64,000 bases of DNA from Thiobacillus sp. (GCA_021166845.1 JAJPEP010000108.1:1-64000); one strand, 5' to 3'. Shown: positions 50,028 through 59,882, counted from the first letter of the stretch. Program-made: numbers and translations. The notes: generated from the letters alone by a model not told the origin.

Positions 50028-52205
50028 TCACGCGCCATGCATGACCATTTGCTCATCCCGCGCGACCCCCAGCTGCACCAGTGCCGGCACATCCAGAATC
50101 AGCGCCACCTCGCCCGTTCCCAGAATCGTGGAACCGGAAATACCTCTCAAATGCCTGAACACACTGCCAAGCGGCTTGATGACGGTCTGAAACTCGCCCA
50201 TCAACTCATCCACGACAAATCCGGCCTTCTGCCCGCCGTATTGCACGACCACGATGTTTTCCCGCTTGCCTGCGGCCGCATTGACTTCGAATTGATCGCG
50301 CAGACGGACAAAGGGCAGCACCTCGCCACGCAGATTGACGTAGTTGCGCGTATCTGCAGCCTTTCTGTCCGCGTCTGACAGTTCGATGCATTCCAGCACC
50401 ATGTCGAGCGGCACCACGAAAGCCGATTTGCCGACGCAGACAAGAAAGCCATCGATAATGGCCAGGGTGAGCGGCAGCCGGATGCGTACCGTTGTGCCGT
50501 GTCCCTCCATGCTTTCAATGTCCACCGTGCCGCGCAGTGCCTGAATGTTGCGCTTGACAACGTCCATGCCGACGCCGCGGCCGGAGAGATTGGTGACCTG
50601 GTCCGCGGTGGAAAACCCGGCCTCGAAAATCAGGTTGTAAATATCGTTGTCCGACAAGGTCTGGCCGGGGCTGATGATGCCGCGCTCGACCGCCTTCTTG
50701 AGGATCCTTTCCTTCTTGAGGCCGCCGCCGTCATCCGCCACTTCGATCACGATGCTGCCGGAGTCGTGGTAGGCATTCAGCCGCAGGCTGCCCTTCGCCG
50801 GCTTGCCGGCCGCCATGCGCGCCTCGGCCGACTCGATGCCGTGATCCATGGCATTGCGCACGAGGTGCATGAGAGGATCGCCGATCTTTTCGACGACGGT
50901 CTTGTCCAGTTCGGTTTCTGCGCCGCTGATCTCCAGGCCGATGTCCTTGCCCAGTTCCTTGCTTACATCGCGCACGACGCGCTGGAAGCGGTTGAAGGTC
51001 TCGCCGATTTCCACCATGCGCAGCTTGAGCGCGCCGTCGCGGATTTCCTCGACCAGGCCCGATACGATGGAGGTGGATTCATGCAGCGCCACGTCACCCG
51101 AACGATGGGCCAGCAAGGAAGCGCCGGCGCCGGCGATCACCAGTTCGCCGACGAGATTGATGAGTTCATCGAGCTTTTCCGCGCTCACGCGAATGAACTT
51201 GGCTTCCTGGGCTTTGTGGTCGCGAATCTGGCGCTGCTTCTCCAGCGCCACATCCACCACCTCTTTCTGCACCACGCCTTCCTTGACCAGAACTTCGCCG
51301 ATGGGCAGCTTGGCGCCGCCGCCAGCCGCCATCGTGCTTTCCTGCGCCGCCAGCGCATCCTCCAGCTCATTGCTGGTGAGAATGCCCGCTTCGATCAGCA
51401 ACTGGCCGAGCATGTCGGTATTGCCGCTCGCGTGCTCGAGTCGCTCGACGAAAGCGGCGAGATGGCTCGGCGGGGGGAAAATGCGCAGCCTGCAGTCCTC
51501 CCGCACGAACTCGAAGGTATCTTCGATGGTTTTCTTGTCCGCCTCGCTCCTGAACTCGATCGAGAAGCTCAAGTAGCAGGATTCCGGGTCAATCACGTTC
51601 AGTTCGGGCAGCGCGCTATCGTCGACCCTGAGCGAAACGATATCGCCGATGGTGGAGAGATAGCGGATGAAGGAGATAGGGTCCATGCCGTTTTTCAGCA
51701 CATCGGGCCCGAAGCCGAGCGAGATGTGCCAATAGTCACCCTCGATCGGTCCGCCGCCGCTCGCATCGAACCGGTCTTCTTGAACCGCGGGCATGGCGAT
51801 ACCGGAGGCCGCCCCCCCCATCAGGGACCTTAGTGCAGCGGCAATCGCCTCGCCCGCAGCCGCCTGCTCCATATCAAGCATTTCTCCGGCTTCCGCCACC
51901 ACCGTGATCAACAGGCCGATGTGGTCACAGCACTTGAGCAGCAGCTCGACCAGTTCGCCATTGACTGCCTGCGTGCCTTCACGCACCTCGTCAAGAACAT
52001 TTTCGACAACATGGGTGAAGGCCACGATCGCATCGAGCCCGAACAAGCCTGCGGAACCCTTGATGGTGTGCGCGGCACGGAACATGGCGTTGACCGTTTC
52101 CTCATCCTGCGGCTCGCTTTCGAGTCGCAGCAGGATGCTCTCCATTTCATCGAGCAAGCCCCGGCTTTCCTCGATATAGGTCTGTAATGCCTGATCCATG
52201 TTCAC
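50028..52205 (-). CDS. cheA: chemotaxis histidine kinase CheA with MshEN-like insert
   Basis: Kinase of the chemosensory array, 725 residues. P1 has the phosphorylated His in FRAAHTIKGSAGLFGLDAI. The P3 region starts IRVSAEKLDELINLVGELVIAGA, with ATPase boxes HLVRNAMDHGIES, VADDGGGLKKERI and SGRGVGMDVVKRNI, and a CheW-like P5. Between P1 and P3 (about 262-330) is an unusual segment, MLGQLLIEAGILTSNELEDA ... IGEVLVKEGVVQKEVVDVAL. It looks like the two-repeat MshEN/GspE N-terminal domain, some of which bind c-di-GMP. GTG 52205 is favoured by AAGGAG spacing; ATG 52199 is the alternative. Confidence 0.95.
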   Translation of the reverse strand: MNMDQALQTYIEESRGLLDEMESILLRLESEPQDEETVNAMFRAAHTIKGSAGLFGLDAIVAFTHVVENVLDEVREGTQAVNGELVELLLKCCDHIGLLITVVAEAGEMLDMEQAAAGEAIAAALRSLMGGAASGIAMPAVQEDRFDASGGGPIEGDYWHISLGFGPDVLKNGMDPISFIRYLSTIGDIVSLRVDDSALPELNVIDPESCYLSFSIEFRSEADKKTIEDTFEFVREDCRLRIFPPPSHLAAFVERLEHASGNTDMLGQLLIEAGILTSNELEDALAAQESTMAAGGGAKLPIGEVLVKEGVVQKEVVDVALEKQRQIRDHKAQEAKFIRVSAEKLDELINLVGELVIAGAGASLLAHRSGDVALHESTSIVSGLVEEIRDGALKLRMVEIGETFNRFQRVVRDVSKELGKDIGLEISGAETELDKTVVEKIGDPLMHLVRNAMDHGIESAEARMAAGKPAKGSLRLNAYHDSGSIVIEVADDGGGLKKERILKKAVERGIISPGQTLSDNDIYNLIFEAGFSTADQVTNLSGRGVGMDVVKRNIQALRGTVDIESMEGHGTTVRIRLPLTLAIIDGFLVCVGKSAFVVPLDMVLECIELSDADRKAADTRNYVNLRGEVLPFVRLRDQFEVNAAAGKRENIVVVQYGGQKAGFVVDELMGEFQTVIKPLGSVFRHLRGISGSTILGTGEVALILDVPALVQLGVARDEQMVMHGA

Positions 52206-52233
52206 TCTACGTCTCCTTGGTCTATGACGGCTG

Positions 52234-52554
52234 TTATTGCCGAGCGGAAATCAGCAGGGGATCGCCGAATTGAGCCGCCATGCTGTAGAGATCGATCACA
52301 TCCAGCGTTGCCTGACTATGGGAGACGAAACGCACGACCTTGCCCAGTCGAGTGCCTTCGCGCTTTGCTGCCAGCAGCAGCTGGAATCCGGCGGTATCCA
52401 TCTCGGTGATGCCGCTCAGATTGAGTTCGATCTCATTGTTGGCGGCCAGATGCTCAATCAATCCATCCCTGATTTCCTGGCCGTGATAAATAGTGAGTTC
52501 GCCTTCCATTTGCAGCGTGCAAATGCCGTTTACCTGCTGCGCATTGATGTCCAT
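52234..52554 (-). CDS. STAS-domain protein in chemotaxis operon
   Basis: A 106-residue STAS protein (ICTLQMEGELTIYHGQEIRDGL, ELNLSGITEMDTAGFQLLLAAKRE). The position used for regulatory phosphorylation is Thr in MDTAGFQ rather than Ser. Lies between cheY and cheA, as in several betaproteobacterial che clusters. Whether it is modified by the HsbR-like kinase at 40020 is unknown. Confidence 0.9.
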   Translation of the reverse strand: MDINAQQVNGICTLQMEGELTIYHGQEIRDGLIEHLAANNEIELNLSGITEMDTAGFQLLLAAKREGTRLGKVVRFVSHSQATLDVIDLYSMAAQFGDPLLISARQ

Positions 52555-52576
52555 GTCGCTCTCCCCGTTGTCCGCC

Positions 52577-52945
52577 TTAGGGCATGATCAGTTTCGATAC
52601 GGCAGCCAGCATCTGTGCCGGCTGGAAGGGCTTGACCACCCAGGCCTTGGCGCCTGCCGCCTGCCCTTCCTGCTTTTTTGCCTCCTGCGATTCAGTGGTG
52701 AGCATGATGATGGGCGTGAACCTGTAATTCGCCAGCTTCTTGACCTCTTTCACGAAGGTGATGCCGTCCATGTTCGGCATGTTGACGTCGCTGATGATGA
52801 GGTGAATTTTCTGTCCGGTAATTTTGGACAGGCCATCCTTGCCGTCACATGCCTCGATGACGTCGAATCCGGCGCCCTTGAGCGCAATGCTCACGACCTG
52901 GCGCAGCGAAGCCGAGTCGTCAACAACCATGATGGTTTTTGCCAT
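52577..52945 (-). CDS. cheY: chemotaxis response regulator CheY
   Basis: Stand-alone receiver of 122 residues. Acidic pair in IMVVDDSASLRQVVSIAL, phosphoacceptor in LIISDVNMPNMDG, Thr in IIMLTTES, Lys in AWVVKPFQPAQML. It resembles the CheY type found next to cheA in such clusters; binding to the motor or a role as a phosphate sink cannot be separated from sequence. Confidence 0.94.
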   Translation of the reverse strand: MAKTIMVVDDSASLRQVVSIALKGAGFDVIEACDGKDGLSKITGQKIHLIISDVNMPNMDGITFVKEVKKLANYRFTPIIMLTTESQEAKKQEGQAAGAKAWVVKPFQPAQMLAAVSKLIMP

Positions 52946-52954
52946 AGTTATTTC

Positions 52955-54094
52955 CTAAAAGAAGGTGATTTCAGAACTGGCCGACTGCGTGGCGTTTGCA
53001 CCGGTGTGCATCTCCCGCTGCTCGGTCGTGGTATAGGTTTTCGACAACTCGTCCAGCCATGCCTTTTCATCGATGGGCGCACATTTCCCCGCGTCCAGGC
53101 AGTCGTTGATATGCGCTTCAAACTTCCGGATATCGTCACGGATGTGTGAAAGAATCTGGCTCACGCGATCCTGAAACTGCAGCGAGACCAGCACATCGGA
53201 AATTTCATCCCGAATACCCATGCTGGCCTCATTCAGGATGCGGGAAGAATCCGTCAACCGACTCGCCGCACCGTGAAAGCGCGCGATCACCTGACCGATG
53301 ACCGATTCGGAATGCGTAACCGACTCGGCATCCCGCGTCACAGACTGCTCGGATGCGGACACAGTGGACGCGATCGCGGCATTGATCTGTTCCGCCCCTT
53401 GACTGATTCTCTTGCCCGTTTCAGCGGACAGCGTGGAAAGCTTGCGCACCTCGTCGGCCACCACAGCGAAACCTCGCCCCGCCTCGCCGGCACGCGCCGC
53501 CTCGATGGCGGCATTGAGCGCGAGCAGGTTGGTCTGCATGGCGATGCTGCCGACCTCGGCCGCCATCTCCTTCAACTCACCCATAAACAACGCCAGCTGA
53601 TTGACCTCTTTCAGCAGGCTTTGCTTGGAAACGGTGGACTCGCGCAACGAATCGATAATCAAACCAAGATCCCGCTGGCTTGTCTCAAGCAGATCAACCA
53701 GACCGCCCTGTCCCTGTTTCGCATCGCTACCGCCTGCCGCCGATTGCGAAGCGGATACCGCCGTCGCCAGCTTTTCCGCCAGACCGGAAAAACGGACGGC
53801 GAGCGAGGTCACCGCATCCTCGGTCTGTACGCGCCCCGTCTCCACCTGCAGCGACCAGATCGGCATCACGCTTGCGCATACCCTGTCGAGATTAGCCAAG
53901 CCATTTCCCGCCGGATGGCCGTTCCGCTCAAGCAACGCGAGCCTGGCGGCGCCTCTGGATTCCAGGAATCGATGTGCGACCCACCCACCCGCCGCCCCGC
54001 AAGCAAAAATCAATATCCCGAGCACCACGGTCTCCACACTGCCAATGCCGATCAAAAAATCCGTCGCCCGGCCTTCGGTTGCATTAAATTCCAT
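52955..54094 (-). CDS. methyl-accepting-type signalling protein, one TM, minimal sensor
   Basis: A 379-residue protein with one N-terminal helix ([20 protein letters not shown]), no periplasmic ligand domain, and a cytoplasmic MCP signalling hairpin ([45 protein letters not shown]). The helix [21 protein letters not shown], common in CheA-associated cytoplasmic signalling proteins, follows near the C-terminus. The start ATG 54094 follows GGAAGGTGG; the GTG 12 bases upstream is less likely. Sensing is probably intracellular or through partners. Confidence 0.9.
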   Translation of the reverse strand: MEFNATEGRATDFLIGIGSVETVVLGILIFACGAAGGWVAHRFLESRGAARLALLERNGHPAGNGLANLDRVCASVMPIWSLQVETGRVQTEDAVTSLAVRFSGLAEKLATAVSASQSAAGGSDAKQGQGGLVDLLETSQRDLGLIIDSLRESTVSKQSLLKEVNQLALFMGELKEMAAEVGSIAMQTNLLALNAAIEAARAGEAGRGFAVVADEVRKLSTLSAETGKRISQGAEQINAAIASTVSASEQSVTRDAESVTHSESVIGQVIARFHGAASRLTDSSRILNEASMGIRDEISDVLVSLQFQDRVSQILSHIRDDIRKFEAHINDCLDAGKCAPIDEKAWLDELSKTYTTTEQREMHTGANATQSASSEITFF

Positions 54095-54144
54095 ACCACC
54101 TTCCACTTGTCGATACGCTTGTCATGGCGAGGAACACAGCTGTG

Positions 54145-54498
54145 TCAGCTGTAGCGCGTCACGGTATTCAGCAACAGGTCGATCTGGACAGACAGATCGT
54201 AAAAATGATCCGCCCCTGCTTGCAGCCAGCGTTTTCTGTATACCTCCGGCGAGTAGGAACTCACCACGATCATGCATGCCGAAGGACATTCAAACCTTGC
54301 CCGGGCAAGTTCCTCAAGACTGCTTTCATCCGGCTTCTGGGCACCCATAACCACGACTTCCGGCTGGACGCCCCGCATTGCACGGCTTGCGTTTTCGACC
54401 GCGGCGACCTCCACAATCTCGACACCATGAAGACTGGACAGCATGGCGGCCAAGCGTTCTCGCAAAAGAATCGATGGCTCGACCAGCAATAATTTCAT
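54145..54498 (-). CDS. atypical receiver-like protein without phosphoacceptor Asp
   Basis: A 117-residue protein with the length and strand-helix pattern of a receiver (MKLLLVEPSILLRERLAAML ... ACMIVVSSYSPEVYRKRWLQAGADHF). Key residues are missing: the acidic pair is EP, the phosphoacceptor strand reads VVVMGAQKP with Gly in place of Asp, and the conserved Lys is replaced in HFYDLS. It probably works without phosphorylation, as a binding module for the adjacent chemotaxis proteins. First gene of the che cluster. Confidence 0.78.
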   Translation of the reverse strand: MKLLLVEPSILLRERLAAMLSSLHGVEIVEVAAVENASRAMRGVQPEVVVMGAQKPDESSLEELARARFECPSACMIVVSSYSPEVYRKRWLQAGADHFYDLSVQIDLLLNTVTRYS

Positions 54499-54786
54499 TA
54501 GCCCCAGCCCCTCGTTAGACCTGCCCTGGACTGATATAGACATACCATTCCACTTTTATGGTTATCGATCGTGAATGCTCCGAAATGAAGTCGGCACAAT
54601 CTGCTTTTGGTTCAGGACTTGCTCACAGCGAAGTAGGAATATTCCTAACGATGGCCGCACTGCCGGGCGGGTAGCCGGGGTTGATTTGCCTCGACTGCAT
54701 GGATTTGGAGCACCCCTCACAATTGCATGGCCGACAGACCGGGGGTCAATGGCGTGGCGACGGTTGGTCCGTCGCGGGAGGAAAAC

Positions 54787-55419
54787 TCAGCCGTCGATCA
54801 ATTGATGGCGGATGGCGTAGCGAACCAGGTCAGTTGATGTCTGGAGGTTCATTTTCCGCATGAGGCGGAATTTGTGTGTGCTGACCGTCTTGATGCTCAG
54901 GAACAAATCACTTGCGATCTCGCTTATCGTCCTGCCGGAGGCGAGCATGAGGAATACCTGAAGTTCCCGTTCCGACAGTTCCTCATGCGGCGCGCAGCTT
55001 TGCGGGTCGTGATCGAACACGAGTGTTTCGACCAACGCGGCATCGATGAATTTCCCTCCGCCAGAGACCTTGCGAATGGCCCCAACGAGGATTTCCGGCT
55101 CGCTGTCCTTGGTCAGATAACCCCTGGCGCCTGCCTTGAGCGCGCGGCTGGCGATCTGCCCTTCGGCATGCATGCTCAATACCAGAATCGGCAGGTCCGG
55201 GTGCTCCGTGCGCATCCATTTAATCAGGTCTACGCCAGCCAGGCCCGGCATGTTCATGTCGAGGAGGACGATATCGCAGGCGGTTCGCGCGAGGACATAC
55301 TGAAGTTCCCCGCCTCCACCGGCCTCCCCAACAACGGCGATATCGGGCGCAAGCGCAAGTATCTGTTTGAGCCCGTGACGCACAATGGCATGGTCGTCGA
55401 CAATGACGAGTCGGATCAT
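54787..55419 (-). CDS. NarL/FixJ-type response regulator
   Basis: A 210-residue regulator from ATG 55419 (SD GAGG at 8 bases). The receiver has LVIVDDHAIVRHGLKQIL, Asp in IVLLDMNMPGLAGVDL and Lys in GYLTKDSEPEIL. A LuxR-type helix-turn-helix follows (LSERELQVFLMLASGRTISEIASDLFLSIKTVSTHKFRLMRKMN). It is paired with the large kinase upstream (61 bases). Targets unknown; it may control the neighbouring che genes. Confidence 0.93.
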   Translation of the reverse strand: MIRLVIVDDHAIVRHGLKQILALAPDIAVVGEAGGGGELQYVLARTACDIVLLDMNMPGLAGVDLIKWMRTEHPDLPILVLSMHAEGQIASRALKAGARGYLTKDSEPEILVGAIRKVSGGGKFIDAALVETLVFDHDPQSCAPHEELSERELQVFLMLASGRTISEIASDLFLSIKTVSTHKFRLMRKMNLQTSTDLVRYAIRHQLIDG

Positions 55420-55480
55420 CCTGAAAACCTCAGCTGGATAGGGGGAGGCACGGTTCATGGCGAGCAGGACAAGGCCGCGC

Positions 55481-58400
55481 TTATGCCACCGGGACGCACA
55501 CGCGAATGCGTGTACCCCGCCCCGGCTCGCTGTCCAGCTCAAAATTGCCTTCCATCATCGCAACGCGCTCGCGAATGCCGACCAGGCCGAACGATTTGCG
55601 GTTCGCCACAGTATGCGGCTCGAATCCTTTCCCATTGTCGCTCACCTCAAAACAGAGATGGCCGGCGGTTGGGGTCACGATGATTTCGGCCTGGGTCGCC
55701 TCGGCATGGCGCGCGATATTCGTCAGCGACTCCTGAACGATGCGGAACACAGCGGTCGCGGTAAATTCACCCAGGGTAATGTCGCCATCGCCCAGCACAA
55801 GTTCACAGGGGATGCCCGCATACCCGATAAATTCCTCCACCAGCCACTCCAGTGCGGCAACGATGCCAAGATCCAGAGCCCCCGGCCGCAAGCTCGACGT
55901 GACATGCCGTGCGGTCTTGATGGTGCGGTCCACCAGTTGTGTCATGGATTGCAGGCGCGTCATGAGTTGCGGATTGGACTCGCCAAAGCCGAGACGTGCC
56001 AGCGAAACATCCATCCGCAGCGCGGTGAGCGTCTGTCCCAGTTCATCGTGGATTTCGCGTGCAATGCGTTTGCGCTCTTCCTCACGCACGCTTTCAAGGT
56101 GCGCGGAAAGCTCGCGCAACATGTTTTTCGAGTTGACGAGTTTTTGTTCGCTGATTTTGCTTTCGGAAATATTGATCGCAACGCCATCCCACATGCATAC
56201 ATCCTCGCCGTGGCGACGCGGGGTGGCGCGCAGGTTGACCCATCTCGCCTCGCCATCCGCGGTAACGATACGCCCTTCCCAGTTCCAGAACGACAACTCC
56301 CTCTGCGACTGCGCCAGGCTGGCATGGAAGGCGTGCGCATCATCCGGGACGATGAGGCCGACGAACGCCTTGTTTTCCCGCAGGATCGCCGCCGCATCAA
56401 GGCCCAGCAGCCATTTCGCGCCATTGCTGACGTAAGTGAACTGGAGTTCGCCACCCGCATGCCGGCAACACTGGAACATCATGCCCGGCACATTGGAGGT
56501 GATGCCATGAAGGCGTTCCTCGCTTTCGCGCAATACCGATTCGGCGCCCTTAAGGGTGGAAATGTCGCGCGCGATGGTCAGGACCGATTCAACCCTGCCC
56601 GATGCACCGAATTCCGGGACGGCCCGGGTGTGGTAATGCCTGACGACGCCCCCCTTCGTGGTTATTCCAAACTCGAAGACTTCCGGCTCCCCGGTGAAAA
56701 ATACCCGGCGCAGCGCATCGGTCCATATTTCCGCCTCCCTGTCCGGCACCCCAAGTTCGGCATACGTCTTGCCCAGCAGGAATTCCTGTGACATGCCGGT
56801 CGATTTCTCGATCTCTGGATTGACATAAATACGGCGCAAGTCGCTGTCGAAGCGGGAAACAATATCCGGCAGGTTCTCGGCCAGGGAATGAAATTCGCGC
56901 TCCAGACGCCGAATTTCCTCATCCGCCCGCATCCGCTCGGTGATGTCCCTGCAAACCACCACGGCCCCGGCGATGGCGCCTTTTTCGTCATGCAGCGGCA
57001 AGGCGGAGTTGCTGATGACTTTATGGCTGCCGTCGAAACACTCGATGTCGATCACCTCGTCAAGGGAGGTTTCACCGTGCTTGATGGCGCGGACAGACGC
57101 CCAGTCATCCGCGCCGATGCGCTTGCCCGTGTCGTGCCACCAGCCCTTGCATTCGCCACACTGCTTGATGCCAACCTCGCATTCGCCAGTCCAGATACCG
57201 CTGCCGGCGGGATTATTCAAGATGAAATGTCCGGATGCATCCGTTATCCACACCCCGACCGGCAGCACGTCCAGCACGCCGCGCAACTGCCGCCCGGTTT
57301 CGACGGCGCGCCGCACGACGAACCGAACGCGCCGATAGATCAGCAACGCAGCGATGATGCCGATGCCCGCCATGACCGCAATCGCCTGCCACGCGGCGGT
57401 GCGCATTGGCTGGTATATCTTCTCGGCATCTATTTCGCGCACCATGCCGAAACCCAGTTCCGCCACCGGCATGTAGGCAGAAACGACCATTACACCCCGG
57501 TAATCCGGTGCAACAGCGATGCCGCGCTGTCCCTTCAGGGCGTACCACATCGGGATATGCTCATCGTGGTAGCGCATCGGTGCATGGAACGGGCGCGGCG
57601 TGAAGACAGAAGGGAAACAGGCCATATGTTCATTGCCGGCACGTCTGTACATGTACGTTCCCCCCCCTCCCGCCACATCCTGCGCAAAGAGGCGCTCAAG
57701 TTCAGGCAGGGGTTCCTGAACCACGACAGTTCCTTCCCCCTGCGCCGCCGGGAAATGAGCTTCCAGCATCCATCCCCGATTCCAGGTCAACCAGACCGGG
57801 CGCGCATCTTCAAGGCGAAAACGAAACTGCAATTCGTCCGGGGCTTGCCCTGCGTGCGGCCTTGTGGAACCGTCGGCTCCTGCCAGCCACGCGGCGCCAT
57901 CCGGGCCGGCCAGATCTCGCAGCAAGGCTGTCGGGTCCCTGCGGGACGTCACGCCGTCCACCCGTGCCTGCAGGCGGCTCAATGCCGATGACAACACCAG
58001 CGGTAAAATTTCCGCCTGGCACTGCACCGAACTGGACAACGCCGCCTTCACCGTCACTTGCATTTGTTTGCCAAGTACGGCCACGGCAGCAGCGCCCCCG
58101 AGCAGCAGCGCTGCGGCAAGTCCAGTCAGACCGATTGCCAGAACCTGCCGCTCCTCACGTGCGGCATAAAAACGGCGAAACCAGGGTGCTTCAACCATTG
58201 CCGCAAGATAACCGGACACCAATACGCACAAAGCCATCGCGATTGGCAGGCTCATTACCGCATATCGATCAATGGTGGCCACGAACAGCAAGCCATCGAG
58301 ACTGTGATTGAGAATGCCGCCCACCGCGGCAGCCAGGACGAGTCCGGGCGCGGCCTGCAACAGGATCTGCCCGGGAAGTGTTCGCGATCGATCGAGGGTG

Positions 58401-58813
58401 GCCAGCGCCAAACCCGCGCACAGCATGGAAAATGCAGCGAGGGGGGGCATACGCCCGGGCAGGGATAATCCGCGTCCGTCGATATTGAGCGCAATGCGCC
58501 AGAAGCCATCGGGCGGCATCCATGCAAAAAGATATTGCGCCATCACCACTGCGCCGATGGCTGCGATGAGCCCGCCCAGCCAAGGGCGGTACCGCTGCAA
58601 AAGCAACGCCATGCCCGCCAGCAACAGCGCGACGGATGCATTGAGCCCAATTTCGAACAATATCGGCGCGTGCGCACGCACGACATCCGGCACTGACATG
58701 AAGCCCGCCACAATCACGCCCATGACGATGACGAGTGCCATCCCCGCTACCCGGCGGACAGCGGCGCAGGCTCGGCAGGGCATGCGTTCAGTCAGGTGAG
58801 GATCCGATTCCAT
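55481..58813 (-). CDS. large membrane sensor kinase of the NarX/DegS class
   Basis: An 1110-residue kinase. The N-terminal 230 residues form a multi-helix membrane domain (MALVIVMGVIVAGFMSVPDV, LLLAGMALLLQRYRPWLGGL and others), then an extracytoplasmic region (240-470), a further TM (AIAVMAGIGIIAALLIY) and three PAS domains. The first PAS carries three close cysteines, GECEVGIKQCGECKGWW. The HisKA_3 H box is RKRIAREIHDELGQTLTALR, then QESLTNIARHAEATQAEI and DNGKGFE ... GLVGIRERVAMMEG. It presumably phosphorylates the adjacent NarL-type regulator. A CheB/R-independent redox or ligand role is possible. Confidence 0.93.
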   Translation of the reverse strand: MESDPHLTERMPCRACAAVRRVAGMALVIVMGVIVAGFMSVPDVVRAHAPILFEIGLNASVALLLAGMALLLQRYRPWLGGLIAAIGAVVMAQYLFAWMPPDGFWRIALNIDGRGLSLPGRMPPLAAFSMLCAGLALATLDRSRTLPGQILLQAAPGLVLAAAVGGILNHSLDGLLFVATIDRYAVMSLPIAMALCVLVSGYLAAMVEAPWFRRFYAAREERQVLAIGLTGLAAALLLGGAAAVAVLGKQMQVTVKAALSSSVQCQAEILPLVLSSALSRLQARVDGVTSRRDPTALLRDLAGPDGAAWLAGADGSTRPHAGQAPDELQFRFRLEDARPVWLTWNRGWMLEAHFPAAQGEGTVVVQEPLPELERLFAQDVAGGGGTYMYRRAGNEHMACFPSVFTPRPFHAPMRYHDEHIPMWYALKGQRGIAVAPDYRGVMVVSAYMPVAELGFGMVREIDAEKIYQPMRTAAWQAIAVMAGIGIIAALLIYRRVRFVVRRAVETGRQLRGVLDVLPVGVWITDASGHFILNNPAGSGIWTGECEVGIKQCGECKGWWHDTGKRIGADDWASVRAIKHGETSLDEVIDIECFDGSHKVISNSALPLHDEKGAIAGAVVVCRDITERMRADEEIRRLEREFHSLAENLPDIVSRFDSDLRRIYVNPEIEKSTGMSQEFLLGKTYAELGVPDREAEIWTDALRRVFFTGEPEVFEFGITTKGGVVRHYHTRAVPEFGASGRVESVLTIARDISTLKGAESVLRESEERLHGITSNVPGMMFQCCRHAGGELQFTYVSNGAKWLLGLDAAAILRENKAFVGLIVPDDAHAFHASLAQSQRELSFWNWEGRIVTADGEARWVNLRATPRRHGEDVCMWDGVAINISESKISEQKLVNSKNMLRELSAHLESVREEERKRIAREIHDELGQTLTALRMDVSLARLGFGESNPQLMTRLQSMTQLVDRTIKTARHVTSSLRPGALDLGIVAALEWLVEEFIGYAGIPCELVLGDGDITLGEFTATAVFRIVQESLTNIARHAEATQAEIIVTPTAGHLCFEVSDNGKGFEPHTVANRKSFGLVGIRERVAMMEGNFELDSEPGRGTRIRVCVPVA

Positions 58814-59445
58814 TCAAGAAACAGCTTGATGCATTATTATCTTCATGGAAATTCAAGGAGGCGCCTCGGTCCACTCGCTACAGGCGATGCTCTTATACTA
58901 CGTATCTATCCGTAACAACAAGACAAAAGCAGACAAAATGCGCAGCAGTAAACAAACAGGACGATATCGCCACACGTTACTGTTTTGATTCATTGTGTTG
59001 ACTCATTTCGGCAGCTGGAAACGTCACCGGCAGCCGGCGCCAAGCCATGCTTGCGGCGCTGCTATCATCTTCTTCTCGAGTATTATCTGGCTATTCACAG
59101 GGAACCTCTTCCCAAAACGATTTTATCGCTACGGTTCAACTACATTATCCCCTTGCATCGGGTTGCCACATCCGGACCAATCTGCAATTAAACGCACTCA
59201 AATTATTGTTTTGACTGGAAAATACCTTGCTTGACAAGGCAATCGAAAAACATACGCCGATTGTGTTAGGACACTGAGTTGGCGCGCTGCCATGGATCTG
59301 CATTCATATTTAATATCAATAAGTTATGGCGACAACAACCATCGCCTCACAGAGCTCGAATTGGCATAGATGGGCATAGTTTGGCGCCCAAATTGCCCCA
59401 AATTTGCCCCACGAAATTGGACCGCATACCGGGGCATAGCCAGTC
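58814..59445. other. 632-base AT-richer intergenic region, boundary of the accessory island
   Basis: No supported gene. GC content drops visibly relative to the left side. It contains a hairpin TTGCTTGACAAGGCAA near 59227-59242, a GTTAGGA heptamer at 59265 that resembles an integron core site but ends in A, and short direct repeats (GGCATAGATGGGCATAG; AAATTGCCCC/AAATTTGCCCC near 59391). No intact integrase is seen. It must contain the kinase promoter, which I cannot place. Confidence 0.4.
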
Positions 59446-59679
59446 GTGTACGAACGTAAGTTTCAAGAGGCTAAGCGTCAGCTTGGCGGTGCGGACGAGG
59501 TCATCAACCTCTGGCCGCAAGCCTACGGCACCAGCCCATGGAATGCCGTCCTGAAGGACAAGCTGGAGAATCGCCTTCACAAAGAGATGTGCGCCGGAGC
59601 CATTACGCTGAAACAGGCCCGTGGAATGCTCGTTGCCGATTGGCGCGAAGCGTACAAGAAATACTATCCCGCCCCGTAA
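59446..59679 (+). pseudogene. C-terminal fragment of an HNH-endonuclease-like small protein
   Basis: From GTG 59446 the 77-residue ORF reads ...QLGGADEVINLWPQAYGTSP then WNAVLKDKLENRLHKEMCAG and ITLKQARGMLVADWREAYKKYY. This matches the C-terminal half of a family that normally has a D-H-x-x-P-L-x-L-G-G HNH core just before the NLWP motif. Here an in-frame TAG lies at 59437, and the D-H pair is replaced by unrelated residues (YERKFQEAKR). It is probably a truncated remnant, although expression as a short protein cannot be excluded. Confidence 0.6.
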
Positions 59680-59882
59680 ATCCATCGGGCTGCAGGCACG
59701 TCCGTTGCTCGGCCGAAGCCGCCGGTCGGGCTAACAGTTCAATATGACCGGTGTTCGGAATTTACCCGACAACGCGCTAGCATCCGAGTTCTGCTGTCAG
59801 TTTGCATTTATTCGACCTTGACCCCTGTGATTTGATCTTGGCCGAGCAATCCAGCATTAAGGGGTAAAACCGGAGATATTTG

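Noticed and set aside
59221-59280. GTTAGGA heptamer as the attI or left cassette boundary of an integron
   Set aside because: The last base does not fit GTTRRRY, and no integrase or attI-like arrangement could be recognised; left as a weak hint only.
59720-59760. Second attC-like site (GGCTAACAGTTCAA) before the Rap1a/Tai-like gene
   Set aside because: The R''-like heptamer has a purine at the wrong place, and no complementary L'/R' half follows within 150 bases.
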